Assembly: GCA_001600615.1 (NCBI GenBank)
Contig: BCKK01000012.1
Span: 193,518 to 257,517 of the forward strand
From: Dioszegia crocea
Taxonomy: Eukaryota; Basidiomycota; Tremellomycetes; Tremellales; Bulleribasidiaceae
Direction: 5' to 3'
DNA: 64,000 nucleotides
Shown piece by piece: positions 45,864-55,659 of the stretch. Under the pieces are notes generated by a model, which was given only the letters and a program-made list of their open reading frames with translations, was not told the origin of the DNA and did not search any database. A program made the position numbers and the translations under genes. Positions within the stretch are counted from its first letter, which is position 1. Each line of letters begins with the position of its first letter.

Positions 45864-46838
45864 GAGGGGGGGAAGGGACAGACCGAATGGCGAGGCCGCC
45901 GACACGCCCAAGCACTGTGTCATCTGGATATTAGATGAGGGCATACATGTCTGGCCCTCCATCTCAGTGTTGAAGTCTTCTTCGATAAGAGAGGTGGTCT
46001 GGGTGGCCTACTGGAAGAGGTTTCAAGAAGGTTGAGAAGGCGAGGGCATGTGTGTAGAAGTGCATCGGGAAGATTGAGTCAGTCCCCCGCTCCTTTCAGG
46101 CGCTGCTTCCCGTGAATATCACAGCTGACTTTCTAGTACACAATTATGCGATACTGCTGGTCTTGTCACAAGCGGAGTTATTGAATGGCGGAAACTCTCG
46201 CTGGGGCAAAATCAGGATTCATGTTCGCCGGCGGTCTAGATGTGACAGGGGTTGTGGGATATGAGGGGACAGGGGTGTGGAAGCTCTCCATGTTTATAAA
46301 CCCAGTGAGTCGTATCTCTCGGCTTGATCTCTGGCCTCAGACTCTGATCGGTAGGACCGATGCTGATTGCTCGCAGTAGGTCAAAGGTATATAGCATCAC
46401 GCGAAGGAAAACACGATGCATCTCATGACGAAAGATCTCGCTGAGATGCCAACTACTCCACCCCTCCGCTTATTCAAATCACTGATCAAACCATCTCCGT
46501 TACGTCTATGACCTTGTTGTTGACTGTCCGAATTGATGACGTCTAGATGAGGGTGAGAGGGGGAAAGAGTACAGGCCTGAGAGGCTGAGCCTTAGGCGGA
46601 TAACTTGAGAGCTCTTGGCTGCTCATCTACATATCATACTTGGATGATATGTTCAGGCTACTGTCAAGCGGGTCTTTGAAGCCGTTCAGCAGACGTGGAA
46701 GCGCTAGTGCATAAGATTTCTGATCTGCATGGCTGACCCTAAAGTACTCCTCATTCCTCATGAACTGTAAATGTGCCCCACACATAATTCCGTGGGTGGA
46801 CGGACCTTCATGATGGATTCACCTATGCTCAACACAAT
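45864..46838. other. intergenic region, no gene seen
   Basis: The region separates the ankyrin-DIL gene from the F-box-like array. A 64-codon frame at 46185-46379 has no recognisable content. Near 46750-46800 is a leader segment similar to the one before array copy 2 (tcctcattcct and tgtgcccc). Confidence 0.45.
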
Positions 46839-48102
46839 ATGGGACAGGCCGCATACGCGCTGGGCCTGCGCCAGACCTCCGTAGGATCGGATCTATTAGA
46901 CTATCGGTCTCAGTCGAGATCCGAAACCCCCTCGTCAAAGGTCCCGAATCACTGCTGGGAGCTAATCCTCCCGCTCCTCAAGATCGATACCCCTCTCTCC
47001 GGCTCATCGCCCCCTCGATCATCCCTTCGTCAACCTGATCTGTGCTCTGTAGCCAGAGTATGTAAAGTGAGACGCCTCGCCCGCAATTCCAAGCAAGAAT
47101 TGACAACTTCAGACATTTGCGTCCATTGTCGATGATCTCCTATATCACTCTATCGCTACGGACGACCTCCCAAAACTACTACAACATGCCCACAGCCCAG
47201 CAATGAGGCGGCGTTTGCGTCTCTGTACTCGCCTGAATATCGAATACTGCGCTAAGGGCGAGGATGCGTCTTATCGGGCGTTAATCGGGGAGAGAGGGGA
47301 TCATTGGCGACGTTTGGGGATGTCTCGGAGTGAGCTGGAGGAGGAGATCATGAAGGAGGGAGAGGAAGAGGTTCTTCGCTTTAAGCGAGTGTTATCGAAT
47401 TACACCGGGAAGGAGGACACGAATGACCTGGCGATCTTTCCCAATGTCCAAATTGTCACCATCGCATCCCTCTATGGTCAACCCGACGACTACTGGTGGC
47501 GCTACAGTACCAAATTTCAACCCCCTCACACCGTCAAAACCTTCTACGACACCATGACAGCCTTCGATAATTTCCTAAGGCACTTCTCGAGCATTCGGCA
47601 TATCTGTATTCGAAACTCGGACGGATTTTTAGCCATCGGGTCTAGGAAATACACGTCTAACCCCATGCTGCCTTGCACTAGGACGGTACACTCCGGAGGT
47701 AACTCGAACCACCTTTGGGTTAATCCTGGGTTTCCGGTCCGGCTCATATGTCATGCGAAACCTACGCAGGATTGGACCGCCCTGTCGGACAGGCTGAGAC
47801 GCCGCTTCAGGATTCTAGCCCTTGATAGGATGAGAGTGGGGCAAAGGGAGGTCTGGGGGACCGATATCATCGATGCGGAAGTGTTCTACTCTACGGCGAC
47901 GCAGCGTGCATCTTCGGATGTACACGATTTCTCACCCCCACTTCGGCTTACTATGGAGAATGAGAGACGAAGGGCGACTGTGATGGGGGAACAGGTTCAG
48001 ACGATTTATCGGGGGGCGTCGGGATTGTTGGATAGTATGAAATGGTTTCCGAGGGAGGACGCTCCGATCTGCGCGGCATGTGGGGCATGCCCACCACTGT
48101 AG
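46839..48102 (+). CDS. F-box-like protein, tandem array copy 1
   Basis: Exons 46839-47066 and 47113-48102 give 405 residues. The N-terminus has a short leader (MGQAAYALGLRQ), then an F-box-like module: NHCWELILPLLK, a Pro/Ser loop, and SSLRQPDLCSVARVCK, where the intron falls. The rest is a family-specific domain of about 330 residues with RRRLRLCTRLNIEYCAKG, FPNVQIVTIASLYG and IRHICIRNSDG. It ends APICAACGACPPL, a CxxCGxC tail. F-box proteins usually recruit substrates to SCF ubiquitin ligases, but the F-box match is weak, so this role is inference. It shares the N-terminal leader pattern AAxxLGLR with copy 2. Confidence 0.75.
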
Positions 48103-48450
48103 TCTGCCTATGGAGAGCTATGAGGAGGGATGAGATGAGTGAAGAGATCAGATGGTCAGGTGGTGGAGGACGGGCGAAGGGAGATAAGGAACAGTGGTGA
48201 ATGCGGAGGGTGGGAATGGACGTATGGAGCTATGTTTGTAACAGATTTGCTGACTTGTATGTCTGCATCTTTACATTCACAGTCTCCCTCACTGCAAATC
48301 CCTCACATCAGTCAAGACCTCCATGCAACTCCTCATTCCTCGCTTTTCTTAATTGTGCCCCGCATATATATATAAAACCAAGCCATACGATCGGCTGGAT
48401 GATGAGATATCTCATGATTCACCCACATCCACCTTACTATCAGAGCAGCG
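48103..48450 (+). promoter_or_regulatory. promoter of array copy 2, TATA box at 48364-48376
   Basis: ATATATATATAAAA lies about 75 bases before the ATG at 48451. The flanking leader resembles that of copy 1, suggesting the promoter was duplicated with the gene. Confidence 0.6.
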
Positions 48451-49730
48451 ATGATGCGAGCGGCCCACATGCTGGGATTGCGAGCTTCTCCTGTCGACTC
48501 CATCAAGTCTGCGCGCGGCATTGAAACTCCACACTCGTCAACACTCAAACATCATTCATCCGGCCTCCCGGAAGATCTCTGGATTCAAATCGTGCATCTG
48601 CTCAAGCGCGAAATTCCCCCGCCTAACTCGGCTCCACCTCGAACCACCATCCGTCAGCCTGATCTTTGTACCGCTGCGAGAGTCTGTAAGGTCTGTATAT
48701 TTACCATAACCGAGACTTGATCTGACTTGTGTAGCTATTTTCGTCACTCGTCGACCCCATTCTCTACCACACCATCGTCACTGACGACGTCTCCGCACTG
48801 CTCGCGCACGTGGAATCGCCATCTGTACGGCGGCGCTTCGCCCTCTGCAAAAAGCTGAGCATCGAATACTGCGCAAAGGGCGAAGAGGCGACTTACAAGA
48901 TGCTGCTAAGCGAGGGTGGGGATAACTGGTGTTGGATGGGCAGGACACCGAGGGAGCTGGAGCTGTCGAAGATCATGAATGGGAAGCTGGAGGTGGAGCG
49001 GACAGTCTTCGCACTGCTTGACGTCATTGGGAATAAGCTGGGAAATTTCTTGGGGGAGAAGGAACCAATCATCTTCCCCAACGTCCACACCCTCACAATC
49101 GCCGCCATCTATGGTCATCCAGACAATTTCTGGTCGGTCTACAATAACGAACTATCGGGCAAAATCGTTGACGATTTCCATACCGCCACATCCGTCTTTA
49201 ATGTCTTTATCGCCCGCCTACCGAGCATACGCCATATGTGCATTCGAAACTCGGACGGATTCTACGGATTGGCCGAGAAGAAGAATCCTAATGCGCCCGT
49301 ACCCCATTGCACCCGTACCCTCCACATCAACGAAAATGTCGATCACCTCGAAGTTGTCCCCGGACAGCATTTACGGATCGTGAGCGATGCGAAACCCTCG
49401 GTCAATTGGGCGGCTATAAATCATCAGTTGAGACAGGCGCTCAATACCCAGGCGAACGATCGGGTGTCGGAACAGTACAGCTATCTGTACGGGAAAGATG
49501 TAATGGATGTCGATATCTACCTGTCGACGGCGGTAGAGTCGACTGGACCGAGTTTTGGCGGGGCCATACGAAGGATTTCGGTCGAGGAGCAGAAGAAAAA
49601 GGCAGAGGCGATGGGGAAGATCGCTCAGGGCTATTATAGCGACTTGTCGAGGTTGCCTGACAAGGTCAGGTGGCATATCAGCCAGGAAGCGCCGATATGC
49701 GAGGCGTGTGGGACTGGGGCGCCGTTCTAG
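48451..49730 (+). CDS. F-box-like protein, tandem array copy 2
   Basis: Exons 48451-48690 and 48735-49730 give 411 residues. It has the same layout as copy 1: leader MMRAAHMLGLRASPVDS, F-box-like LPEDLWIQIVHLLKREIP...TTIRQPDLCTAARVCK, intron, LFSSLVDPILYHTIVTDD, RRRFALCKKLSIEYCAKGEE, FPNVHTLTIAAIYG and IRHMCIRNSDGF, with the C-terminal tail APICEACGTGAPF. The 5' splice site is GTCTGT, less usual than in its sisters. Copies 1 and 2 are closest to each other. No frameshift is visible. Confidence 0.77.
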
Positions 49731-49740
49731 GGATGTCTGT

Positions 49741-50222
49741 CTGGGACACGGCGGAGGGATGGTTGGGATAGGGGAGATAAGGGTGCAGGGTGGAGCCTGT
49801 TTGACTGTAGGGTGGATATCAGGCTTGAAGGGTGAGGCTGGATGGCGGATCTTCGCCTCGTCCAAGGAGGATCAGGCTAGTAGGATGAAAGTGTAGGAGA
49901 GACAGCGAGGGTGTAGGATCTTGCGGCGCGCTGAGTGGGCTGAGGGTCATTGTAGGATAAATTCTGGCAAGGTGTGTATCTTCATCAAGCCCAAGTGGGA
50001 GTGACGCTGAGTGGTTTGCAGTACAGCCTCGATACGTATCCCTGCAAATTGTCGCCATCGGTCAAACGCTCAAAAGCGCAAAAGCCTTTTTTTAGAACGC
50101 ACGGACTTCTCTCTAAAATGCGATTCTCGCGCCAACTCCGCATTCCTTTGGTCCCCTTCACCATATCACTCCCATACCACAACTATCCCCAATCACTACT
50201 CTCACCGACGCCAGCGTCTATC
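49741..50222 (+). repeat. duplicated intergenic/promoter segment, unit 1
   Basis: This segment aligns along its length with 53161-53634 at a nearly constant offset of about 3,420 bases. Shared blocks include gcagggtggagcctg, gggagtgacgctgag, cagtacagcctcg, acgcacggac and tcactcccata. It ends at the ATG of copy 3, while unit 2 ends at the ATG of copy 5. Confidence 0.8.
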
Positions 50223-51406
50223 ATGCCTCCCATCGTCCACAGCGACATATGGCAGATCATCATTCAACTTCTTAAACAGCCTATACCCCTACCTGGATCA
50301 TATCCCCCTCGTTCAACATTACGCCAGCCCGACCTCTGCAGTGCTGCGAGAGTCTGCCGCGTATGTCTACTCTACTTCCGAAAAGGACATCACTGATATC
50401 GTAGCTATTCTCCGACATTGTCAATCCCATCCTATACAAAGAAGTCTGCACAGATGATCTAGCCGCACTGTTCGCCAATCCCACTTCCCCCTCCATGATT
50501 CGCCGATTCGCCATGACAAAACGGCTATACATCGAGTTGGGACCGAAAGGAGAAGAAACATCCTACCGTGCATTGCTTGGACGCGGAGCTAGTGTGCATG
50601 GCAGGTGGAGCGGGGTGGGAAGGCACGGTGATGAGCTGGAGAAGGCAATTTTGGAGGATGCGGAGAAGGAAATTCTGAACATCTACCGCGCAGTCCGCCG
50701 TGTTCTCGGCCCCGCAGAAGGGCGACTCATCGTGTTACCACGAGTCGAGTCCGTTGCCATCGCTACGTTCAACGGCGCAGAGCCCGAAATGTGGGGACAA
50801 TACAAAAAGACCCGCACGATCCAGGGTGTCCCCAACATTTTCGACAAGCTCACCGAAGCTTTTGACCACCTCCTATCCCGCCTTCCCTCGCTTCGGCATA
50901 TCTGCACTCGAGACTTCCAGGCCCCATTGACTCTCGGAACAATGCCCGGCCACACATACCACCCGTTTGTCAGGACTATCCATTTTCGCAATGAGGTTGG
51001 CTGGCTTCAAACCGACCCGGGTGTCCCAATCCGTTTGGTGTGCGAATTATCTCCGAATGAGGACTCGTCGCAACTCATGGAGCTGCTCGAAGCTCGGCTC
51101 AGCGGGCTGATAGATCATAGGGTCACGCCGTCGATGCGGGCGGCATTCGGTTCGAAAGTCGTTGACGCTGAGATGTACTGCTCAAGCTCATCCCTCCCTC
51201 TATCCCAGTCATACTTCCTCGACCGACTTGGCGGGTCTGCTCATTCAATGACATCTCTCGAAGCGCAGAGGGTGATCACTGCCGAGCTCGGCAAGATGAT
51301 CCAGAAGGGGTATCGCCAAGCCTCCGGTCTACAGGACAAGTTCCGGTGGTATGCCAGCGCAGACACTCCTACCTGTCAAGCATGTGGGTCTGGCGCTCCA
51401 GTCTGA
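50223..51406 (+). CDS. F-box-like protein, tandem array copy 3
   Basis: Exons 50223-50360 and 50405-51406 give 379 residues. The start MPPIVHSDIWQIIIQLLKQP was chosen because copies 4, 5 and 6 begin at the same place; the frame is open further upstream with other Mets. It keeps STLRQPDLCSAARVCR before the intron, then LFSDIVNPILYKEVCTDDL, RRFAMTKRLYIELGPKGEE, PRVESVAIATFNG and LRHICTRDFQAPL, and the tail PTCQACGSGAPV. It is intact and belongs to the subgroup of copies 3-5, which lack the N-terminal leader of copies 1-2. Confidence 0.77.
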
Positions 51407-51955
51407 GGACGGGATGGTGAAAGGAGGACGGAGGAGGAAATGAGGAGAACGGGATGAGGGAGGAGATAGGGGCACGATTGGCAAGGGACCTTTAGGGTTC
51501 GGGCGGCGATCGGGTGGGGTTTGGTGGACTACGGGAAATGGTAATGGCGCAGCAGACTGTATGGGCTGTTCACATGGTGAGTGATCGTGACCTAGGTCAG
51601 CATAAAGGAGATCTAAGCTGACCGCATTAGGAGGCCAGGTTGTTACCATCTTCGGAGGCTTGGATAGGAGCTGTCAATAAGGGAAAGCAGTCGGATGTGA
51701 AGAATGGCGTTAGGCGGAGTCTGGAGCCTGATATGGCGGGGCTGGTAGCGCATATGGTATTCTTAGATGTGAAGACAGAGCTGCGGACTGCTGGCGTGGG
51801 TCTCAGACGTCTGGAATTTGCCTTGATTAATTGCCGCCGGAAATACGCCCATGCGATTGATGAGGAAAATCAGGCACGCCGAACTCATTCCTCTCATTCC
51901 TTCATCGCCGACACCGCCTACAACCACCTTCGCTAGTACAAAAATACACCCAGAC
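51407..51955. other. intergenic region before copy 4
   Basis: It contains the 3' UTR of copy 3 and the promoter of copy 4. A 98-codon frame at 51640-51936 has no recognisable content. Unlike the regions before copies 3 and 5, it does not obviously match the duplicated segment. Confidence 0.45.
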
Positions 51956-53150
51956 ATGAAGACCTACGTCCCTAGTGATGTGTGGGCTCTAATCGCTCCT
52001 TATCTGCGAGTTCCTCTTCCGCCTATCTCGTCGAATGCGCCTCGGTCAGCATTGCGTCAGCCGGACCTGTGCAGTCTCGCGCGAGTGTGTCGCGTAAGGT
52101 CGCTCAGCAGCCCTCAAATGGAGCATCTGCTGACAAGCTAGACCTTCTCAGATATTGTCGATCCTATCCTCTATAGAACACTTTGCATCGACAGCCTTCC
52201 AACTCTCCTCACCCACTTATCCCCCCGAATGACGCGACGATTTGCCATGACAAAAAGGCTATATCTTGAGTGCAGTGCGAAAGGGCAGGAAACGACTTAT
52301 CGGGGTCTTTTGGAGGATAAGAAGAGTGCGGCACAGAGATGGGGTGCAGTCGGGAGATATGGCCGTGAGGTGGAGAGGGCGAAAATGGAGGATACGGAAA
52401 GGGAGATTCAAGACTTGACTGTCACCCTCAATTAATCGCGTACTGGATGCGCATCAGGCGAAATCCTTCGTCATCTTCCCCCGTGTGGAGACGATCGTAA
52501 TCGCCAGTGTCTATCACAAAGAATCCGATATCTGGCGACGATACATGGACGGTTTTGCCAATCCCCAAAACGTCGATAAATTTCATCATCTAACCACACT
52601 CTTTGAAGAATTCCTCTCCCGATTCACCTCCCTTCAACATATCTGTACTCGAGATACCCGAGCTCCCTTCACTATCGGTACCATGCCAGGTCGTCCATAC
52701 GCTTCGACCTTCACCCGAATTGCCCATTTCGGCCGGGATGCCACAAGGCTAATGATCGAACCCGGTCATCATATCCGATTGGTCTGCGAATCATCCCCAG
52801 CGGTCCCAGCGGATTACCTCGTATCCGAACTACAACATAGGCTTGGCGATCTGCGTCAATATCGGGTAATGCCAGATATGAGGCAGATATTCGGCTCAAA
52901 TCTCGTCAATGTCGACCTTTACTGCTCCAGTATTTCCTTACCCACAACACATGCCTACATCCTGGAGCAGCTCGGTCAATCTGCGGATTCGATGATTTCT
53001 GTTGCGGCGCAAAGGTTGATTACTGCTGAACTGGGGCGTCGGAATCAGAAGGCGTATCGCGATATCTCACGTCGGCAGGATGGCTTCAGGTGGTGGAGCA
53101 GCGCAGATACTCCCATATGCGAGGCGTGTGGGACTGGCGCTCCGATCTAG
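51956..53150 (+). pseudogene. F-box-like array copy 4, broken by a +1 frameshift
   Basis: The first exon (51956-52093) is intact: MKTYVPSDVWALIAPYLR...SALRQPDLCSLARVCR. Exon 2 begins at 52142 (TFSDIVDPILYRTLC) and reads to TAA at 52433-52435. Homology then resumes in another frame from about 52430 (INRVLDAHQ, FPRVETIVIASVY) to 53150, ending PICEACGTGAPI. The exon 2 span of 1009 nt is one more than a multiple of three, consistent with a single-base insertion somewhere in 52400-52435. Each side is otherwise well conserved, so the break looks recent or could be an assembly error. Confidence 0.78.
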
Positions 53151-53160
53151 CGATGGCGAT

Positions 53161-53634
53161 CGAGGTGGCTGTGGAGGGATGGTCAAAATTTGGGAGATAA
53201 GGCTGCAGGGCGGAGCCTGGTCGCCTGGATGTTGGAGGTTAGTGTCGGAGGGCGAGACTCGATGGTGGAGCTTCTGCTTTGGGTCAAGGAGGATCAAGCC
53301 AGTGAAGTGGGACTGTAGAAGCATAGCCAGGGGTGGAGGATTTGGCGGCGAATTTGAGTAGGCTGAGGGTCCGTGGTAGGGCAAATTCTTCAAGGTGTGT
53401 ATCTTATTTGAATCCAACTGGGAGTGACGCTGAGTGATCCGCAGTACAGCCTCGCTTCATATACCTGCAATTGGCGCCAATGATCGAACGCATGAAAGCC
53501 TCATTTAGGACGCACGGACATCCCTCTAGAGTCGCCAACTATAGCTACTCCGCATTCCTTTAGTCCCCTTCACTACATCACTCCCATATCACAACTATAT
53601 CAAATCAACACCCTCGCCGATCCCACAGTCCGTC
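53161..53634 (+). repeat. duplicated intergenic/promoter segment, unit 2
   Basis: Counterpart of 49741-50222, with the same blocks in the same order. It ends at the ATG of copy 5. The similarity covers non-coding DNA, so the duplicated unit was larger than a coding exon. Confidence 0.8.
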
Positions 53635-54796
53635 ATGCCGGTCGTGATCCCTAGTGACATATGGAGCATCGTCATCAATCATCTCAAAAGACCCCTCCCT
53701 CCCGTTTCCTCGAAGCCACCTCGATCCGCATTGCGTCAGCCAGACCTTTGCAGTGCAGCGAGAGTCTGTCATGTGGGTCCTTCCTTCATCGGTGATAGAT
53801 AGATAGTCAGCTGATAATCATAGCTCTTTGCAGATATCGTCAACAGCGCGCTTTACATGGAAGTCGTCTCGGATGATCTCTTCAACCTCTTATCCCAAGT
53901 CGAATCCCCATCCATGATCTACCGACTCAGCATGACGAGGAGACTGTACATCGAATACAGCGAAAAGGGGCAGGATGCATCGTACTGCTCCTTGTTCAGC
54001 GAAGGCCGGAACTGGCGGAGATTGGGGATGTCGGCGGAGCAGAGGGATGAAGCCATCCTAGAGGAAGTTCAGGCGGAGGTTTCGCGTCTGATCATCGCTA
54101 TCTGCGGTGCGCTGGGCCCGAAAGAAGCCCCGAGCGTGGTCTTTCCTCGCCTTGAGTCTGTCGCCATCGGGACGTTATATGGCTCGCAAGGGGTTTCCTG
54201 GGGGCACTATCACGTTACGAATCTCGAAACCTCCCCCAAACTCCTCGACGGTTTCGATCAGCTTAGCGAATCTTTTGACATGCTTGTGTCTCGGATGCCA
54301 CACCTTCAGCATCTCTGCTCCCGAGATACCGATGGACCGCTGACAATCCAAGCCGATCCCACTTCCCTATGCTTTCGCACGGCTCATATCGCTCATGGTC
54401 TACCGGGACCAACGATTTACCCCGGCTACCCCATCCGAATCGTTAGCGACATCCCTCCAACTGAAGACTGGACGCCGTCTATACGAGCGTTCGATTACTG
54501 CCTCTCGGAACTTCGCCAGACGAGAGTTTTGCCAGGCGGGACCATCTTTGGGTCGAAAATCATACATGCGGATGTGTACTGCTCTTCAGGGCTCCAGATC
54601 ATGATGCAACCGAACGGTATGCCCATTGCAGCTGAGTGGGCGCGGAAAAGGCTATCCGCTGAGGCGCAGAGGGATGAGACCGCTGGCTGTGGGAAGGAAC
54701 TCCAAGCTGCTCTTCGCAAGGCCGGACGTCATACGGTGGTGCCCTAGCGCAGACACCCCAATTTGCCAGGCGTGTGGGACTGGTCCGCCGATCTAG
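53635..54796 (+). pseudogene. F-box-like array copy 5, frameshifted near its C-terminus
   Basis: Exon 1 is 53635-53772 (MPVVIPSDIWSIVINHLK...SALRQPDLCSAARVCH). Exon 2 starts at 53824 (LFADIVNSALYMEVV) and stays in frame through RRLYIEYSEKGQ, FPRLESVAIGTLYG and LQHLCSRDTDGPL. It then stops at TAG 54745-54747 after ...RKAGRHTVVP. In the next frame the family ending is still present (WCPSADTPICQACGTGPPI, stop at 54794-54796). Exon 2 to that stop is 973 nt, again one over a multiple of three, so a +1 frameshift near 54690-54735 removes the CxxCG tail. A protein of about 354 residues without the tail could still be made. Confidence 0.75.
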
Positions 54797-55659
54797 ATGT
54801 GGGAAGGGACTAGGTGGCGAGAAGGGTACATGGTGGGGTGGTTGCGGGGTGGATAGCGGTGCGTGGTGTTTTGAAGGCAGAAGGGGGATACATGGGGAGC
54901 AGGCTGCACGAGGACATCGGGGCTGGAGGACCTAAAGTTCGATCGAGGACATATACACGAGGCAGCTAAGGGGTCATCGAGAGAGAAATGAAGGAACAGG
55001 GACATAACGGTGATTGAGAATAGCTTTGAAGGGGGAGAAGGGGGATGGAGATCGGGAATGAGCAAATGATAGGAATAGATTCGATAGGATCGCTCGTATG
55101 CTTCTGTGAAGAGACTCGATATCATTACATGCAATATATGCGCAGCTGGGATGTATCTACAGTGTACTGATGTACGAGCACTCTATGTATATGCGATTCA
55201 TCTACCTGCTAACCACAGTCTGATGATGATCACTGGCTCCACTCTCTCACCTCACCTGATGACGCAACGTCTGAGACTCGTCGCTCCGGACTCCGGACCC
55301 GGCGGCATTGCGGCGGCGGATGGTTGATGCGGTGAAAGCGGCGTCAGGATGCAATCATAGCAATCGCTGACAAAATTAGAACGTCCGCCGCAAGGTCTGA
55401 GCTGCCATAGGTAGGCACTGAGGTACTGAGCCGCCGGCCCGCCGGATACGTCAAAGACTCATAATGCGCAACTGCCAAAACCTCCGGCGGACATCTCACT
55501 CCACCATGTGCCGGTGGCTGCCGGTGGATCTCGGTCGGTGGATGCGTTGCCCCGCGAATACCCCGTCCACATGTCATAATAAGACTTCAATCGAATATAG
55601 ACTTTCCCCTCTTCCATCCAAAACGCTCGACAAGCCTCTGCGCTGCGATATCCAAAACA
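54797..55659 (+). promoter_or_regulatory. intergenic region and promoter of the sugar transporter
   Basis: The part close to the transporter is dense in CGG/CCG triplets, for example ctccggactccggacccgg (from 55284), ccgccggcccgccgg (55431-55445), cctccggcgg (55481-55490) and gccggtggctgccggtgg (from 55510). Such triplets are the half-sites of fungal zinc-cluster regulators, but no factor can be named. No gene is seen. Confidence 0.4.

Noticed and set aside
46185..46379. 64-codon frame before the F-box-like array
   Set aside because: Too short, no motif, no supporting splice or promoter signals.
49974..50222. N-terminal extension of F-box-like copy 3
   Set aside because: The frame is open upstream, but the other copies of its subgroup start at the aligned Met, and the upstream DNA matches the non-coding segment before copy 5.
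51640..51936. 98-codon frame between copies 3 and 4
   Set aside because: No recognisable sequence, opposite-strand shadow, and it lies in the promoter interval of copy 4.
52405..52445. An intron that would bypass the stop in copy 4
   Set aside because: The homologous segment is continuous across the shift, with no room for a spliced interval.
54690..54750. An intron that would restore the frame in copy 5
   Set aside because: No GT...AG pair with a branch site fits between the last in-frame family residues and the out-of-frame tail.
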